Shown: positions 17,422 through 26,441 of the stretch, piece by piece
Layout of the letters: each line of letters begins with the position of its first letter
Numbering within the stretch: position 1 is the first letter of the stretch
Origin: Pseudomonadota bacterium
GTDB lineage: Bacteria; Pseudomonadota; Alphaproteobacteria; Rhodospirillales; Magnetospirillaceae
Assembly (NCBI GenBank): GCA_021793155.1
Contig: JAJYTF010000029.1
Coordinates: forward strand, 1-61,119
Direction: 5' to 3'
DNA length: 61,119 nt
Notes under the pieces: generated by a model
Databases searched by the model: none
What the model saw: only the letters and a program-made list of their open reading frames with translations
What the model was told of the DNA's origin: nothing
Position numbers and translations under genes: made by a program

Positions 17422-18099
17422 TCAGCCGGGGCGGCGCGGCGCGAAAGCGGCGGCAGGCGGGGGAGCAAGGCCGTCGGCTATGCGGTCCGCCAGGATGGCC
17501 AGGGCTCGGCTCATCGCGGCGGCCTGGGACAGGTCCGACACCGGCAGCTCGATGTCTTCGTGGCGGCTGAAAAGGGGGATCGGCGGCGTACCGGTTAGCA
17601 CCGTCCAGTCGCCTCGCAGCCTGGCGCGGCCGTCCGGGTCGACGTCGAATTCCTGGAGGTTGATGACAAGGTCGCGTCGCGGCGGTGGCGGCTTGGGAAT
17701 GGTCGGCCGGATGAAATCTCAGGCATGCAGCCTGCCCGCCAGGTCATCGCCGAGGGCTTGCAGGCTCATCCTGTCCAGGGCTGCCGCCCAACGATCGGTA
17801 CCGCTGACTTCGATGCTGTTGCCCAAACCGCGACGGACCATCTCGCGCCGATCGAGCACGGCGGGCAGATGAACCGCCGCGAGGCGCACCGGCGGGCCGT
17901 CGACGGGACGCGGCGGCGAGGTGGCCGGCACCGCGTCGATGGCGAAAAACCGGGTATGCGGGCTGGTGCCGCAGGCCGCCAGCATCAGGGCGAGGAACGC
18001 GACGAGGCGCGTATGGCCGCGCCGAGGACGGCGGCCACGCGACAAATGAGGGAGCTGCCCGCGCCATCCCTCGGCTGACATGTCGCTACTTTCCCCCAT
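17422..18099 (-). pseudogene. PqiC-like ABC transport auxiliary lipoprotein, interrupted by an in-frame TGA
   Basis: The first part (17719-18099) has a lipoprotein signal ending LMLAACGTSP and the family pattern TRFFAIDAVP, VRLAAVHLPAVLDRREMVRR, DRWAAALDRMSLQALGDDLA. It stops at TGA 17721-17719. The same frame then stays open for 98 more codons to a second TGA at 17424-17422, and this part reads DFIRPTIPKPPPPRRDLVIN, LQEFDVDPDGRARLRGDWTV and LPVSDLSQAAAMSRALAILA, the normal second half of PqiC/DUF330 proteins. Joined, the protein would be about 225 residues. PqiC is the outer-membrane lipoprotein partner of MCE lipid transport complexes; no pqiA or pqiB lies nearby. Likely a recent nonsense mutation or a sequencing error. 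Confidence 0.8.
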
Positions 18100-18152
18100 G
18101 CCACCGTTGAGCCCGCAGTTCAGACAGCGGCGCCCGCCGTTTGTTCCGCGGG

Positions 18153-19949
18153 CTACGCTGCTGAGCGCTGTTTGGCCGGACCGAAGGCCATTTCCAGGTT
18201 GTGGGCGGTATTGACCAGTGCGACGTGGGAAAATGCCTGGGGGAAATTGCCGAGCAGACGCCGGCGGATCGGGTCGTATTCCTCGGACAACAGGCCGAGA
18301 TCGTTGCGCAAGTCGAGCAGCCGTTCGAACAGATCGCAGGCATCCCGGCCGCGCCCCTGCATGGCCAGGTTGTCGGCCAGCCAGAAGGTGCAGGCGAGGA
18401 AGCTCGCCTCTCCGGGGGGCAGGCCTTCAATTTTTGGATCGGGGGAATACCGGTAGACCAAACCATCATGGATCAGGCCATGTTCGATCGCCGACACGGT
18501 GCCGAGGACCCGAGGGTCCCGGGCCGGCAGGAACCCCACCAAAGGGACCATCAGCAGCGAGGCGTCCAGGGTCTTGCCGCCGTAGTACTGCACGAAGCTA
18601 TTGAGTTCGGGATCGAAGCCCTTGGCCAGCACGTCCTGGTGGATCTGCCGCTGCAGCCGGCGCCACCGTTCCACCGGCCCGGCGCGGCCGAATATTTCCA
18701 CCGCCTTGATCGCTCGGTCGACCGCCACCCAGGCCATGACCTTGCTGTGGGTGAACTGGCGCCGTCCGCCGCGGACTTCCCACAGGCCGTCGTCGGGATC
18801 GCGCCAGTGGCCTTCGAGGAAGTCGAGGAAGACCTTTTGTACGTCCCAGGCCTCGGGCTCCGGCTCGATGCCGGCCTTGCGCACCACATGCAGGGTGTCC
18901 ATCAATTCGCCGAACACATCCAGTTGCAACTGGTGGTGCGCATCGTTGCCGATCCGTACCGGGCGGCTTCCGGCATAGCCGTCGAGCCAGGGCAGCGCCT
19001 GTTCCTCCAGGCGGCGCTCGCCGGCCAGGCCGTACATGATCTGCAACTGGGCCGGCTGTCCGGCGACGGTGCGCAGCAGCCATTCCCGCCAGGCATGGGC
19101 CTCCTCATGATATCCCGAGGTGAGCAGCGCGTAGAGGGTGAAGGTGGCGTCGCGCAGCCAGCAGTAGCGGTAGTCCCAGTTGCGGACGCCCCCGACGGCT
19201 TCGGGCAACGAGGTGGTCGGGGCGGCGACGATTCCCCCGGTGGGCCGATGGGTGAGGGCCTTCAGGGTGATGAGGGAACGCATCACCGCATCGCGCCATC
19301 GGCCATCATAGGTGCAGCGGGAGGACCAGGCCAGCCAGCGGCGCTCGGTGTCCGCCAGGCAATCTTCGGCGTCAAGGGGCGGCGGAGCCGGATGATGGCC
19401 AGGATGCCAGATCAGGTGGAAGGCCACTTTTTGTCCGGCGACCAGCGTGAAGTCGGCGTGCCACGCGGCATCGACGATTTCGACCGGCAAGGGCGTCGAC
19501 AAGGTCAAGGCGTCCGGCCCGGCGATGGCGCAGGGCCGCTCTCCATACCGCCGCAACCATGGGACGGAGCGGCCATAGTCGAAACGGGGGGTGAGTTCGA
19601 AGCGCATGTCGACGCTGCCTGCCTCGCCGATCACCAGGCGGAGCAGGTCGACGCGCTGTTCGTCCTGCGTCCCCGGCATGAAATCGACCAGCAGGACGCG
19701 GCCAGACCGAGTGTGGAAGCGCGTTTCCAGGATCAGCGTGTCGCCTCGGTATCGCCGTTCGGCAGACAGGATGCCGGTGGCGGGGCGAATCGCCCAGCGG
19801 CCATCGGCAGGCCGCCCCAGCATGGCGGCGAAAGCAGCGGACGAATCGAAGCGGGGTGCACACATCCAGTCGATCGATCCGTCGCGCCCCACCAGAGCCG
19901 CCGTCCTCGCATTGCCGATCAGGCCATAGTCTTCCAGCGGAAGCGTCAT
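18153..19949 (-). CDS. Glycoside hydrolase family 15 protein (glucoamylase/trehalase-like)
   Basis: A 598-residue cytoplasmic GH15 enzyme. It begins LPLEDYGLIGNARTAALVGR and GSIDWMCAPRFDSSAAFAAM, the standard start of bacterial GH15 trehalase-like proteins, and has VRNWDYRYCWLRDATFTLYA and the late GEASFLACTFWLADNLA with the catalytic-base glutamate. Family members hydrolyse trehalose, maltose-type or other alpha-glucosides by inversion; the substrate here is not certain. It lies seven bases downstream of the FAD/Fe-S dehydrogenase gene on the same strand, so the two are co-transcribed although a metabolic link is not obvious. Confidence 0.92.
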   Translation of the reverse strand: MTLPLEDYGLIGNARTAALVGRDGSIDWMCAPRFDSSAAFAAMLGRPADGRWAIRPATGILSAERRYRGDTLILETRFHTRSGRVLLVDFMPGTQDEQRVDLLRLVIGEAGSVDMRFELTPRFDYGRSVPWLRRYGERPCAIAGPDALTLSTPLPVEIVDAAWHADFTLVAGQKVAFHLIWHPGHHPAPPPLDAEDCLADTERRWLAWSSRCTYDGRWRDAVMRSLITLKALTHRPTGGIVAAPTTSLPEAVGGVRNWDYRYCWLRDATFTLYALLTSGYHEEAHAWREWLLRTVAGQPAQLQIMYGLAGERRLEEQALPWLDGYAGSRPVRIGNDAHHQLQLDVFGELMDTLHVVRKAGIEPEPEAWDVQKVFLDFLEGHWRDPDDGLWEVRGGRRQFTHSKVMAWVAVDRAIKAVEIFGRAGPVERWRRLQRQIHQDVLAKGFDPELNSFVQYYGGKTLDASLLMVPLVGFLPARDPRVLGTVSAIEHGLIHDGLVYRYSPDPKIEGLPPGEASFLACTFWLADNLAMQGRGRDACDLFERLLDLRNDLGLLSEEYDPIRRRLLGNFPQAFSHVALVNTAHNLEMAFGPAKQRSAA

Positions 19950-19955
19950 GGCCGT

Positions 19956-22856
19956 TCAACCGGCCGCCGCCGCTCCGCCGAGGCTGAGGGCCTGGGCAGC
20001 CAGTTCGGCGAGATGGGTCGCCCGCCGGCCGGTGGCCTGGGCGATCTGCTCGCGGCAGGAATAGCCGTCGGCCACCATCAAGGTGCCTGGCGGAGCAGAT
20101 CGCACTGCCGGCAGCAAAACCCGTTCGCCAGCGGCCATTGCCACCTGGTAATGTTCCTTTTCGAACCCAAACGATCCGGCCATGCCGCAGCAGCCGGAAT
20201 CGAGGATCTGATAATCGAGCCCCAGGCGGTCCAACATGGTGCGTTCGCTCTTGTCGCCGAACAGGGCGTGGTGGTTGCAGTGCAGATGGACAAGGGCATT
20301 GCCGCCCAGCCTCGGCGGGTTCCAGCCCAGATCGTCGGCCAGGAATTCGCTCAGCAGGCGTGAATTGTCCGAGACTCGCCTGGCGCCGGCATCGCCGGGG
20401 AAAAGCTCTAGGAGTTCGTCGCGGAACGACGCCAGGCAGGCCGGCTCCAGGACCACCATCGCGGCGCCTTGATCGATCTCGGGCAGGACCGCGTCGACGG
20501 CGTCCCGCAGCTGCCGCTTTGCCATGTCCAGCATGCCCCAGGCGAACAGGGGCCTGGCGCAGCAAAGCGGTCCCTCGGGCACGACCACATTGCAGCCCGC
20601 CGCCTCCAGGACCCGGACGGCGGCAAGGGCGGTCTCCGGGTGGAAATGTTCGTTGAAGGTGTCGGGCCACAGGACCACGCGGCGCCCCGGTTTGCCATCG
20701 GACCGGCGGTTGCGCAGGCGCTGGCGGAAGGTAGCTGAAGCGAAGGCGGGCAGGCGGCGTTCCCGGGCGATGCCCCCCACCACCTTGGCCAGGCGCGAGA
20801 GGCCGGGCGTCGAGCCGATGCCGTTGGCCAGGCCGGGCGCCACTGCGGCGGCCCGCGCCCACCAATGGATCAGCCCCATGGAATAGGCCGAGCGCGGGCG
20901 AAGACGATTCCGGTAATAGTGGCTGAAGAACTCAGCCTTGTAGGACGCCATGTCGACACCCACCGGGCAGTCGCGTTTGCAGCCCTTGCAGGCCAGGCAC
21001 AGGTCCAGCGCCTCGCGCACCGCCTCCGATTTCCAGCCATCGCGGATCACCGAGCCCTGGATCATCTCGAACAACAAGCGAGCTCGTCCGCGGGTCGAGT
21101 GCATCTCCTCATGGGTCGCCATGAAGCTGGGGCACATGACGCCGCCGCTCTTGTGGCGACACTTGCCGACGCCGACGCAGCGCAACATGGCCCGGCTGAA
21201 CATGCCATCGTCGGCGGCAAAGGCGAAGACCGGCTTCGGTTCGCTTTGCGGATAGGCGGGGCCGAGGCGGAGTTCCCCGGTGATGGGGTTGGGGTCGACG
21301 ACTTTTCCCGGGTTCATCCGGTTGTTCGGGTCCCAGATCGCCTTGAATTCGCGAAAGGCTTCCACCAGTTCGCCGCCGTACATCTTCGGCAGCAGTTCGG
21401 CGCGCGATTGCCCGTCGCCGTGTTCGCCCGACAGCGAGCCGCCCAGGCTGACCACCAGGTCCGCCGCTTCGTCGAGGAACCGCCGCCATTTGGCGATGCC
21501 GGGCTCGGTGCGCAAATCGAAGTTGATGCGGCAATGCAGGCAGCCGTCACCGAAATGGCCGTAAAGCGAGGTCTCGTAGTCATAGCGGGCGAGGAGGTCG
21601 CGGAAACGCCGCAGATAGGCCCCGAGATTGTGTGGCGGAACGGCGGAATCCTCCCACCCTTCCCAGGCGTCGGTCTTGCCCGGGATGCGGGCGGTGGCTC
21701 CCAGGCCGGCTTCGCGCACCTGCCAGATGCGATGCTCCTCGGCCCGGCGGTCGAAATACTTCATGTGCGGGGCATCCGGGCGGCGGCCGAGGGCGTCCAT
21801 CATACCATGGGCCTTGGTGCGCGCCTCGTCCAAGCTGTTCCCCCCGAACTCGACAAGCAGGAAGCCGTTGCCCTCGGGCAATTCCTCCAGTTCTTCGCCG
21901 TGCATGTGCTTTTTTTTCATGTCGGCGATCAGCACGTTATCCAGGCCTTCCAGCCCGATACAGCCGAAATCGCGGATTTCGACCACATGGTCGGCCGCCT
22001 GGCAGATGTCGGGATAGCCCAGGACCACCACCACGCGGTTGGGCGGGCTGTCAACCAGCCGAAGGGCTGCCTGCAGCACCATCACGCAGGTCCCTTCCGT
22101 GCCGACCAGGGCCCGGGCGACATTGAATCGGTTTTCCGGCAGAAGTTGCTCGAGGGGGTAGCCCGAGACACGCCGCGGAATGTCGGGAAAGCGGGCACGG
22201 ATCAGGTTGCCGTAGCGATTGGCCAGATCCTTCAGGCGCCGGTAGATGTCGCCACGGCGCCCGCCCTCGCGAACGATTCGTTCCAGGTCCTCGTCGCTGG
22301 TCTCGCCGACCCACATGCGCAGACCGTCATAGGTCAGAATTTCCAATTGCTCGACGTTGTCCGAGGTGCGGCCCGACATGATGGAATGCACCCCGCAGGA
22401 GTTGTTGCCGATCATGCCGCCCAAAGTGTTGTGGTCGTGGGTGGACGGATCGGGGCCGAAGGTCAGGTGATGCCGCTCGGCGGCGTCGCGCAGCGAATCG
22501 AGGACCACCCCCGGTTCCACCCAGGCCCGGCGGCCACGCGGGTCGATCTCCAGGATGTGGTTGAGATATTTCGAGAAATCGATGACCACCGCCGTGTTGC
22601 AGGTCTGGCCGGCCAAGCTCGTGCCGCCACCACGGGACAAAATCGGCAGTCCGTGGCGGCGGGCCATCTCGACGGTGGAGACCACCTCGTCGACGGATTT
22701 CGGAATGACGACGCCGATGGGCGGCATCCGGTAGTTGGAGGCATCGGTCGAATAAAGTGCGCGCGCCCCATCGTCGAAACGCACTTCTCCGGCAATCCTT
22801 CGGCGGAGGTCTTCGGACATCCGCGCAGCCGCGTTCTGTGAATAGGTGGGGGGCAT
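19956..22856 (-). CDS. FAD-linked / Fe-S dehydrogenase (YdiJ, D-2-hydroxyacid type)
   Basis: A 966-residue fusion. Residues 1-250 form an FAD-binding domain (LPILSRGGGTSLAGQTCNTA, FGPDPSTHDHNTLGGMIGNN), 250-540 the FAD-linked oxidase C-terminal domain (YGHFGDGCLHCRINFDLRTE, SLSGEHGDGQSRAELLPKMY), then two Fe-S cysteine clusters (CVGVGKCRHKSGGVMCPSF; CLACKGCKRDCPVGVD) and CCG-type heterodisulfide-reductase-like cysteines (LHCNHH, DSGCCGMAGSFG). This matches YdiJ-like enzymes, which oxidise D-2-hydroxyglutarate or D-lactate and pass electrons to the respiratory chain. The gene begins seven bases after the ThDP enzyme gene, suggesting shared work at pyruvate/D-lactate level. Confidence 0.9.
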   Translation of the reverse strand: MPPTYSQNAAARMSEDLRRRIAGEVRFDDGARALYSTDASNYRMPPIGVVIPKSVDEVVSTVEMARRHGLPILSRGGGTSLAGQTCNTAVVIDFSKYLNHILEIDPRGRRAWVEPGVVLDSLRDAAERHHLTFGPDPSTHDHNTLGGMIGNNSCGVHSIMSGRTSDNVEQLEILTYDGLRMWVGETSDEDLERIVREGGRRGDIYRRLKDLANRYGNLIRARFPDIPRRVSGYPLEQLLPENRFNVARALVGTEGTCVMVLQAALRLVDSPPNRVVVVLGYPDICQAADHVVEIRDFGCIGLEGLDNVLIADMKKKHMHGEELEELPEGNGFLLVEFGGNSLDEARTKAHGMMDALGRRPDAPHMKYFDRRAEEHRIWQVREAGLGATARIPGKTDAWEGWEDSAVPPHNLGAYLRRFRDLLARYDYETSLYGHFGDGCLHCRINFDLRTEPGIAKWRRFLDEAADLVVSLGGSLSGEHGDGQSRAELLPKMYGGELVEAFREFKAIWDPNNRMNPGKVVDPNPITGELRLGPAYPQSEPKPVFAFAADDGMFSRAMLRCVGVGKCRHKSGGVMCPSFMATHEEMHSTRGRARLLFEMIQGSVIRDGWKSEAVREALDLCLACKGCKRDCPVGVDMASYKAEFFSHYYRNRLRPRSAYSMGLIHWWARAAAVAPGLANGIGSTPGLSRLAKVVGGIARERRLPAFASATFRQRLRNRRSDGKPGRRVVLWPDTFNEHFHPETALAAVRVLEAAGCNVVVPEGPLCCARPLFAWGMLDMAKRQLRDAVDAVLPEIDQGAAMVVLEPACLASFRDELLELFPGDAGARRVSDNSRLLSEFLADDLGWNPPRLGGNALVHLHCNHHALFGDKSERTMLDRLGLDYQILDSGCCGMAGSFGFEKEHYQVAMAAGERVLLPAVRSAPPGTLMVADGYSCREQIAQATGRRATHLAELAAQALSLGGAAAAG

Positions 22857-22863
22857 GGCTGTA

Positions 22864-24618
22864 TCAGATTATCTCGCGGACCTTGTCCGACAGGGCGGTC
22901 AGGGCAATGCGGCCGGCATGCGGCGTGCCGCGGGCCAGCGCCTGGGCGAATTTCTTCGCCTGTTCCATGGTGATCTTCGGGGGCAGGGGCGGTTCGTTCT
23001 GGTCCACGACGGCCTCGATGATGGTAGGCCGCGGCTCGGCCAGCGCCTGCTCCAGCACCGGGCCGGCGTCGGCGGGGTCCTCAATGGTGTAGCCGGCGCC
23101 GCCGCAGGCCCGCGCATAGGCCGCGAAGTCGATGGGCTGCAGATCGCATCCGAACTCGGGATTGCCGAGGAAGACCATCTGTTCCCACTTGATCTGACCC
23201 AGGGAGTTGTTCTTGACGATGACCACCTTGAGCGGCAACGCGTATTTGACGCAGGTAGCGAATTCGCCCATCAGCATGGTGAAGCCGCCGTCGCCGACAA
23301 AGGCGACCACCTGGCGGTCGGGATAGGCGACCTGCGCCGCGATCGCATAGGGAAAGCCGTTGGCCATGGTGGCCAGATTGCCGGACAGCGTGCAAATCTG
23401 TCCCTGCCGGATGGGGATCTGGCGGGCGTACCAAGTCGCGATGGTGCCTGAGTCCGAGCAGATGACCGCGTTGTCGGCCAGCCGCTTCCCCAGTTCCCAG
23501 GCGATCACCTGGGGCTTCATCGGCTTGTCCTGCCGGGTGCCGCGTTCCTCCATCAGCCGGAGCCAGGCCCTGGCTCCGGCTTGCGCCTTCTCGAGGAATG
23601 CACGGTCGTCGTTGCGTTTCAGCATGGGGATTAGGCGGCGCAGGGTGTGCAGGGAATCGCCCACCAGCCCGACCTCGACCGGATAGCGCAAGCCGATGCG
23701 CTGGCCGTCGACGTCGATCTGCACGCCACGCGCCTGGCCGGGCTTGGGATAATATTCGATATAGGGGAAGGTGGAGCCGACGATGAACAGGGTATCGCAC
23801 TGTTCGATTGCCTCCTGCGATGGCGCCGTGCCCAGCAGCCCAACCCCTCCGGTCGTGTAGGGGCTGTCGTCGGGCACGCACATCTTGCCGAGCAGCGGCT
23901 TGACGATGGGCGCTCCCAGGATCTCGGCGACTTGCTGCAGTTCGGCGGCGCAGCCGATAGCGCCGCGGCCGGCCATGATCGCCACGCGGCGGCCGGCGTT
24001 GAGGAGGTCGGCGGCATGGCCCAGGGCCCATTCCGGCGGGAGCCCGGCCGAGCGGGCAAACACATCGGATGTGTGGTGGAGTCGGTTGCGGCGGCTCGGA
24101 TGGCCAGCAGCCAGGGTTTCGTCCTGGAAATCCACGGGCATGGTGATGTGGGCCACGCCGCGCCGGGCGATGGCCGAGCGGCAGGCAAGGTCAGCCACGT
24201 TTTCCACATGTGTCGGCCCCATGACGCGGCTGTTGTAGACGGCGACGTCGATGTAGACCTTGTCCAGTTCCACATCCTGTTGGGTGTAGGTGTGCAGCAG
24301 GTCGTGAAACTGCATGCCGGTTATGGCCAGCACCGGCACGCCGTCCAGTTTGGCGTCGTAAAGGCCGTTCAGCAGGTGGATGCCGCCGGGGCCGGACGTC
24401 GCCAGGCAGCAGCCCAGCCGGCCGGTCATCTTGGACCAGCCGCAGGCCATGAATGCCGCTGCCTCTTCATGCCGCACCTGGACGAAGCGAACCTTTTCCT
24501 GGCGCGTTCGCAACGCCTCGATGATGCCGTTGATGCCGTCGCCGGGCAGGCCGAAGATGACGTCGACACCCCAGTCGTGAATGGCGTCGATCAACAAGCC
24601 AGCGGCAGTGTCGGCCAT
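22864..24618 (-). CDS. Thiamine-diphosphate enzyme, pyruvate oxidase (PoxB) type
   Basis: A 584-residue ThDP-dependent enzyme. It has the N-terminal Pyr domain with the catalytic glutamate in VRHEEAAAFMACGWSKMTG, a central domain, and the C-terminal ThDP/Mg site GDGGFTMLMGEFATCVKYAL with NNSLGQIKWEQM. The sequence matches pyruvate oxidase/PoxB-like and related acetolactate-synthase-type proteins; the exact reaction is not proven. It is the first gene of a three-gene run with the YdiJ-like dehydrogenase and GH15. A PoxB activity would turn pyruvate into acetate and feed electrons to ubiquinone. Confidence 0.88.
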   Translation of the reverse strand: MADTAAGLLIDAIHDWGVDVIFGLPGDGINGIIEALRTRQEKVRFVQVRHEEAAAFMACGWSKMTGRLGCCLATSGPGGIHLLNGLYDAKLDGVPVLAITGMQFHDLLHTYTQQDVELDKVYIDVAVYNSRVMGPTHVENVADLACRSAIARRGVAHITMPVDFQDETLAAGHPSRRNRLHHTSDVFARSAGLPPEWALGHAADLLNAGRRVAIMAGRGAIGCAAELQQVAEILGAPIVKPLLGKMCVPDDSPYTTGGVGLLGTAPSQEAIEQCDTLFIVGSTFPYIEYYPKPGQARGVQIDVDGQRIGLRYPVEVGLVGDSLHTLRRLIPMLKRNDDRAFLEKAQAGARAWLRLMEERGTRQDKPMKPQVIAWELGKRLADNAVICSDSGTIATWYARQIPIRQGQICTLSGNLATMANGFPYAIAAQVAYPDRQVVAFVGDGGFTMLMGEFATCVKYALPLKVVIVKNNSLGQIKWEQMVFLGNPEFGCDLQPIDFAAYARACGGAGYTIEDPADAGPVLEQALAEPRPTIIEAVVDQNEPPLPPKITMEQAKKFAQALARGTPHAGRIALTALSDKVREII

Positions 24619-24782
24619 GACGTCCTCCTGTTACGTCCTCATTCCTGAACAACGGGTGCCGCCCGGCTCATGTTCCGGGAATGGACCGGTTTTCTTGCCT
24701 GGTCACGATCCCGCGGTCTCACGCCGTGCGGGCTCAGGCACACCCGCCTCCAGGTCTTTCCAGGGCTCGAACGCTGCTCGGT

Positions 24783-26264
24783 CTAAGACCCGCGCCCGCT
24801 GGGCAGGATCATAGGCAGGAATTCCTCCTGGCCGTCGCGGTTGAGGTTCAGCGCCACAGCCTTTTTCCCATTCTTTTCGGCGGCTTCGATGGCCTCCTGG
24901 GCTTGGCGGGGCGTGTCGACCGGGGTGTGGTTCACCTGTTGGATGACGTCGCCCGGGCGGACACCCGATTGGTCGGCGGGGCTTCCCGGAACGACATGAT
25001 CCACGAATGCGCCCCGGATCCGTGGAGGCAGATCGAAGCCCCGCTGCCGGGCCACGTCCAGGGTCTCCAGCTGCAGGCCCACTGCAGGAAAGGCGCCACC
25101 GCCGGTCGATGCCTGCGCGACGGCGCCGCGTTGACTCAGCTCGCCGACGGTCACGTTGAGCGCTTCCTGCTTGCCATCACGCAGCACCGCCACCCGCACC
25201 GTCTTCCCCGGAGGCGTGTTGGCGACGTCCCAGGTCAGGTCGCGAACGTGACGGATCTCGTTTCCCTCGAACTTGACGATTACGTCTCCCGGTTTGATCC
25301 CGGCCTGGGCCGCCGGGCCGTCGGGAGTTACCGAGGCCACCACGGCACCGTTCGTGCTTTGCACGCCAAGGGCATCCTCGGTCGCCGGGGTAATGCCTTC
25401 GGCGGTCACGCCCAACCAGCCACGGGTCACCTTGCCCGAGCGCTTCAGCTCTTCGACGACCGGCTTCGCCAAGGCCGAGGGAATGGCGAAGCCGATGCCG
25501 ATGCTGCCGCCGCCGGCAGGCGACAGGATGGCGGTGTTGATGCCAATGACGTTGCCCGCTTCATCGAAGGTTGGCCCGCCTGAATTTCCCTGGTTGATCG
25601 GTGCGTCGATCTGCAGGAACTCGTCATAGGGATCCTGGCGGATATTGCGGCCGCGCGCCGACAGAATGCCGGCTGTCACCGTGCCGCCCAGGCCGAAAGG
25701 ATTGCCCACGCAGACCACCCAGTCGCCCACCGCGGCCTTGCCGCTGTCGCCCCATTCGACATGGGGCAGGGGATGGTCGGCCGACACCCTCAGCAAGGCG
25801 AGGTCGGTGAGGTCGTCGTGACCCACCGCCTTTGCTTCGAGGGTGGTTCCGTCCTGAAGGGTCACGGCGATCCTGGTGCCGTTCCTGATCACGTGGTTGT
25901 TGGTCACGATGAAGCCCGAAGGATCGATGATGAAGCCCGATCCCAGTGCGGTGAGCGGCCCCAGTTGCGGAGTGCTCGGAACGCCGAATAACTGGAAGAA
26001 GTCGCGCAAGGGCGAGTCGGGCGGAAAACTGGGGATTTGCGGCAGTTCTCGCTGGTTTGCGGAATTGCCCAGTTCGGTGGTGGCGATATTCACGACTGCC
26101 GGCTTCACCCGCTCGATCAGCGGGGCGAAGCTGCCCGGCAGGCCTTGGGGCTGGGGATGCGACGCCGGAGGCTCCGGTGGGGCGGCTGCCCCGGCTCCGA
26201 CGGCCAGCAGTAGCCCGAGAACGGCCCTGCGGGCTCCTTTCAACACGGCTTCACCGTCCATCAT
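24783..26264 (-). CDS. DegP/Do-family periplasmic serine endoprotease
   Basis: A 493-residue HtrA-type protease with a signal sequence (RRAVLGLLLAVGAGAAAP), trypsin-like domain with catalytic His124 (TNNHVI), Asp154 (DLTDLALL) and Ser228 (INQGNSGGPT), and two C-terminal PDZ domains (about 300-390 and 400-480). It degrades or refolds damaged envelope proteins. I chose ATG 26264 because GGAGG lies nine bases upstream; a longer frame to 26426 has no family match. An immediately adjacent ATG at 26261 could also serve. The gene is divergent from the MmgE/PrpD operon. Confidence 0.94.
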   Translation of the reverse strand: MMDGEAVLKGARRAVLGLLLAVGAGAAAPPEPPASHPQPQGLPGSFAPLIERVKPAVVNIATTELGNSANQRELPQIPSFPPDSPLRDFFQLFGVPSTPQLGPLTALGSGFIIDPSGFIVTNNHVIRNGTRIAVTLQDGTTLEAKAVGHDDLTDLALLRVSADHPLPHVEWGDSGKAAVGDWVVCVGNPFGLGGTVTAGILSARGRNIRQDPYDEFLQIDAPINQGNSGGPTFDEAGNVIGINTAILSPAGGGSIGIGFAIPSALAKPVVEELKRSGKVTRGWLGVTAEGITPATEDALGVQSTNGAVVASVTPDGPAAQAGIKPGDVIVKFEGNEIRHVRDLTWDVANTPPGKTVRVAVLRDGKQEALNVTVGELSQRGAVAQASTGGGAFPAVGLQLETLDVARQRGFDLPPRIRGAFVDHVVPGSPADQSGVRPGDVIQQVNHTPVDTPRQAQEAIEAAEKNGKKAVALNLNRDGQEEFLPMILPSGRGS

Positions 26265-26441
26265 GCTTGTCGCCCTCCGCGTGATCATGGGGTCGGTCTT
26301 TCCCGCATCAGGTAAACGGGTTGCCGGGCGCTTCGTGCGGGCAGAGCCAAATTTTTGCGGTAACGCGCAGAGAACGGCGCCCCGCGGCATCCTGTTATCG
26401 GGACAAGGGATTGTCCGCAGCGTCAACGAGTTGGAGGCGGA

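Noticed and set aside
18201-22841. Long plus-strand frames opposite GH15 and the FAD/Fe-S dehydrogenase
   Set aside because: The minus strand has full-length, well-conserved proteins; the plus frames have none of the marks of a protein family.
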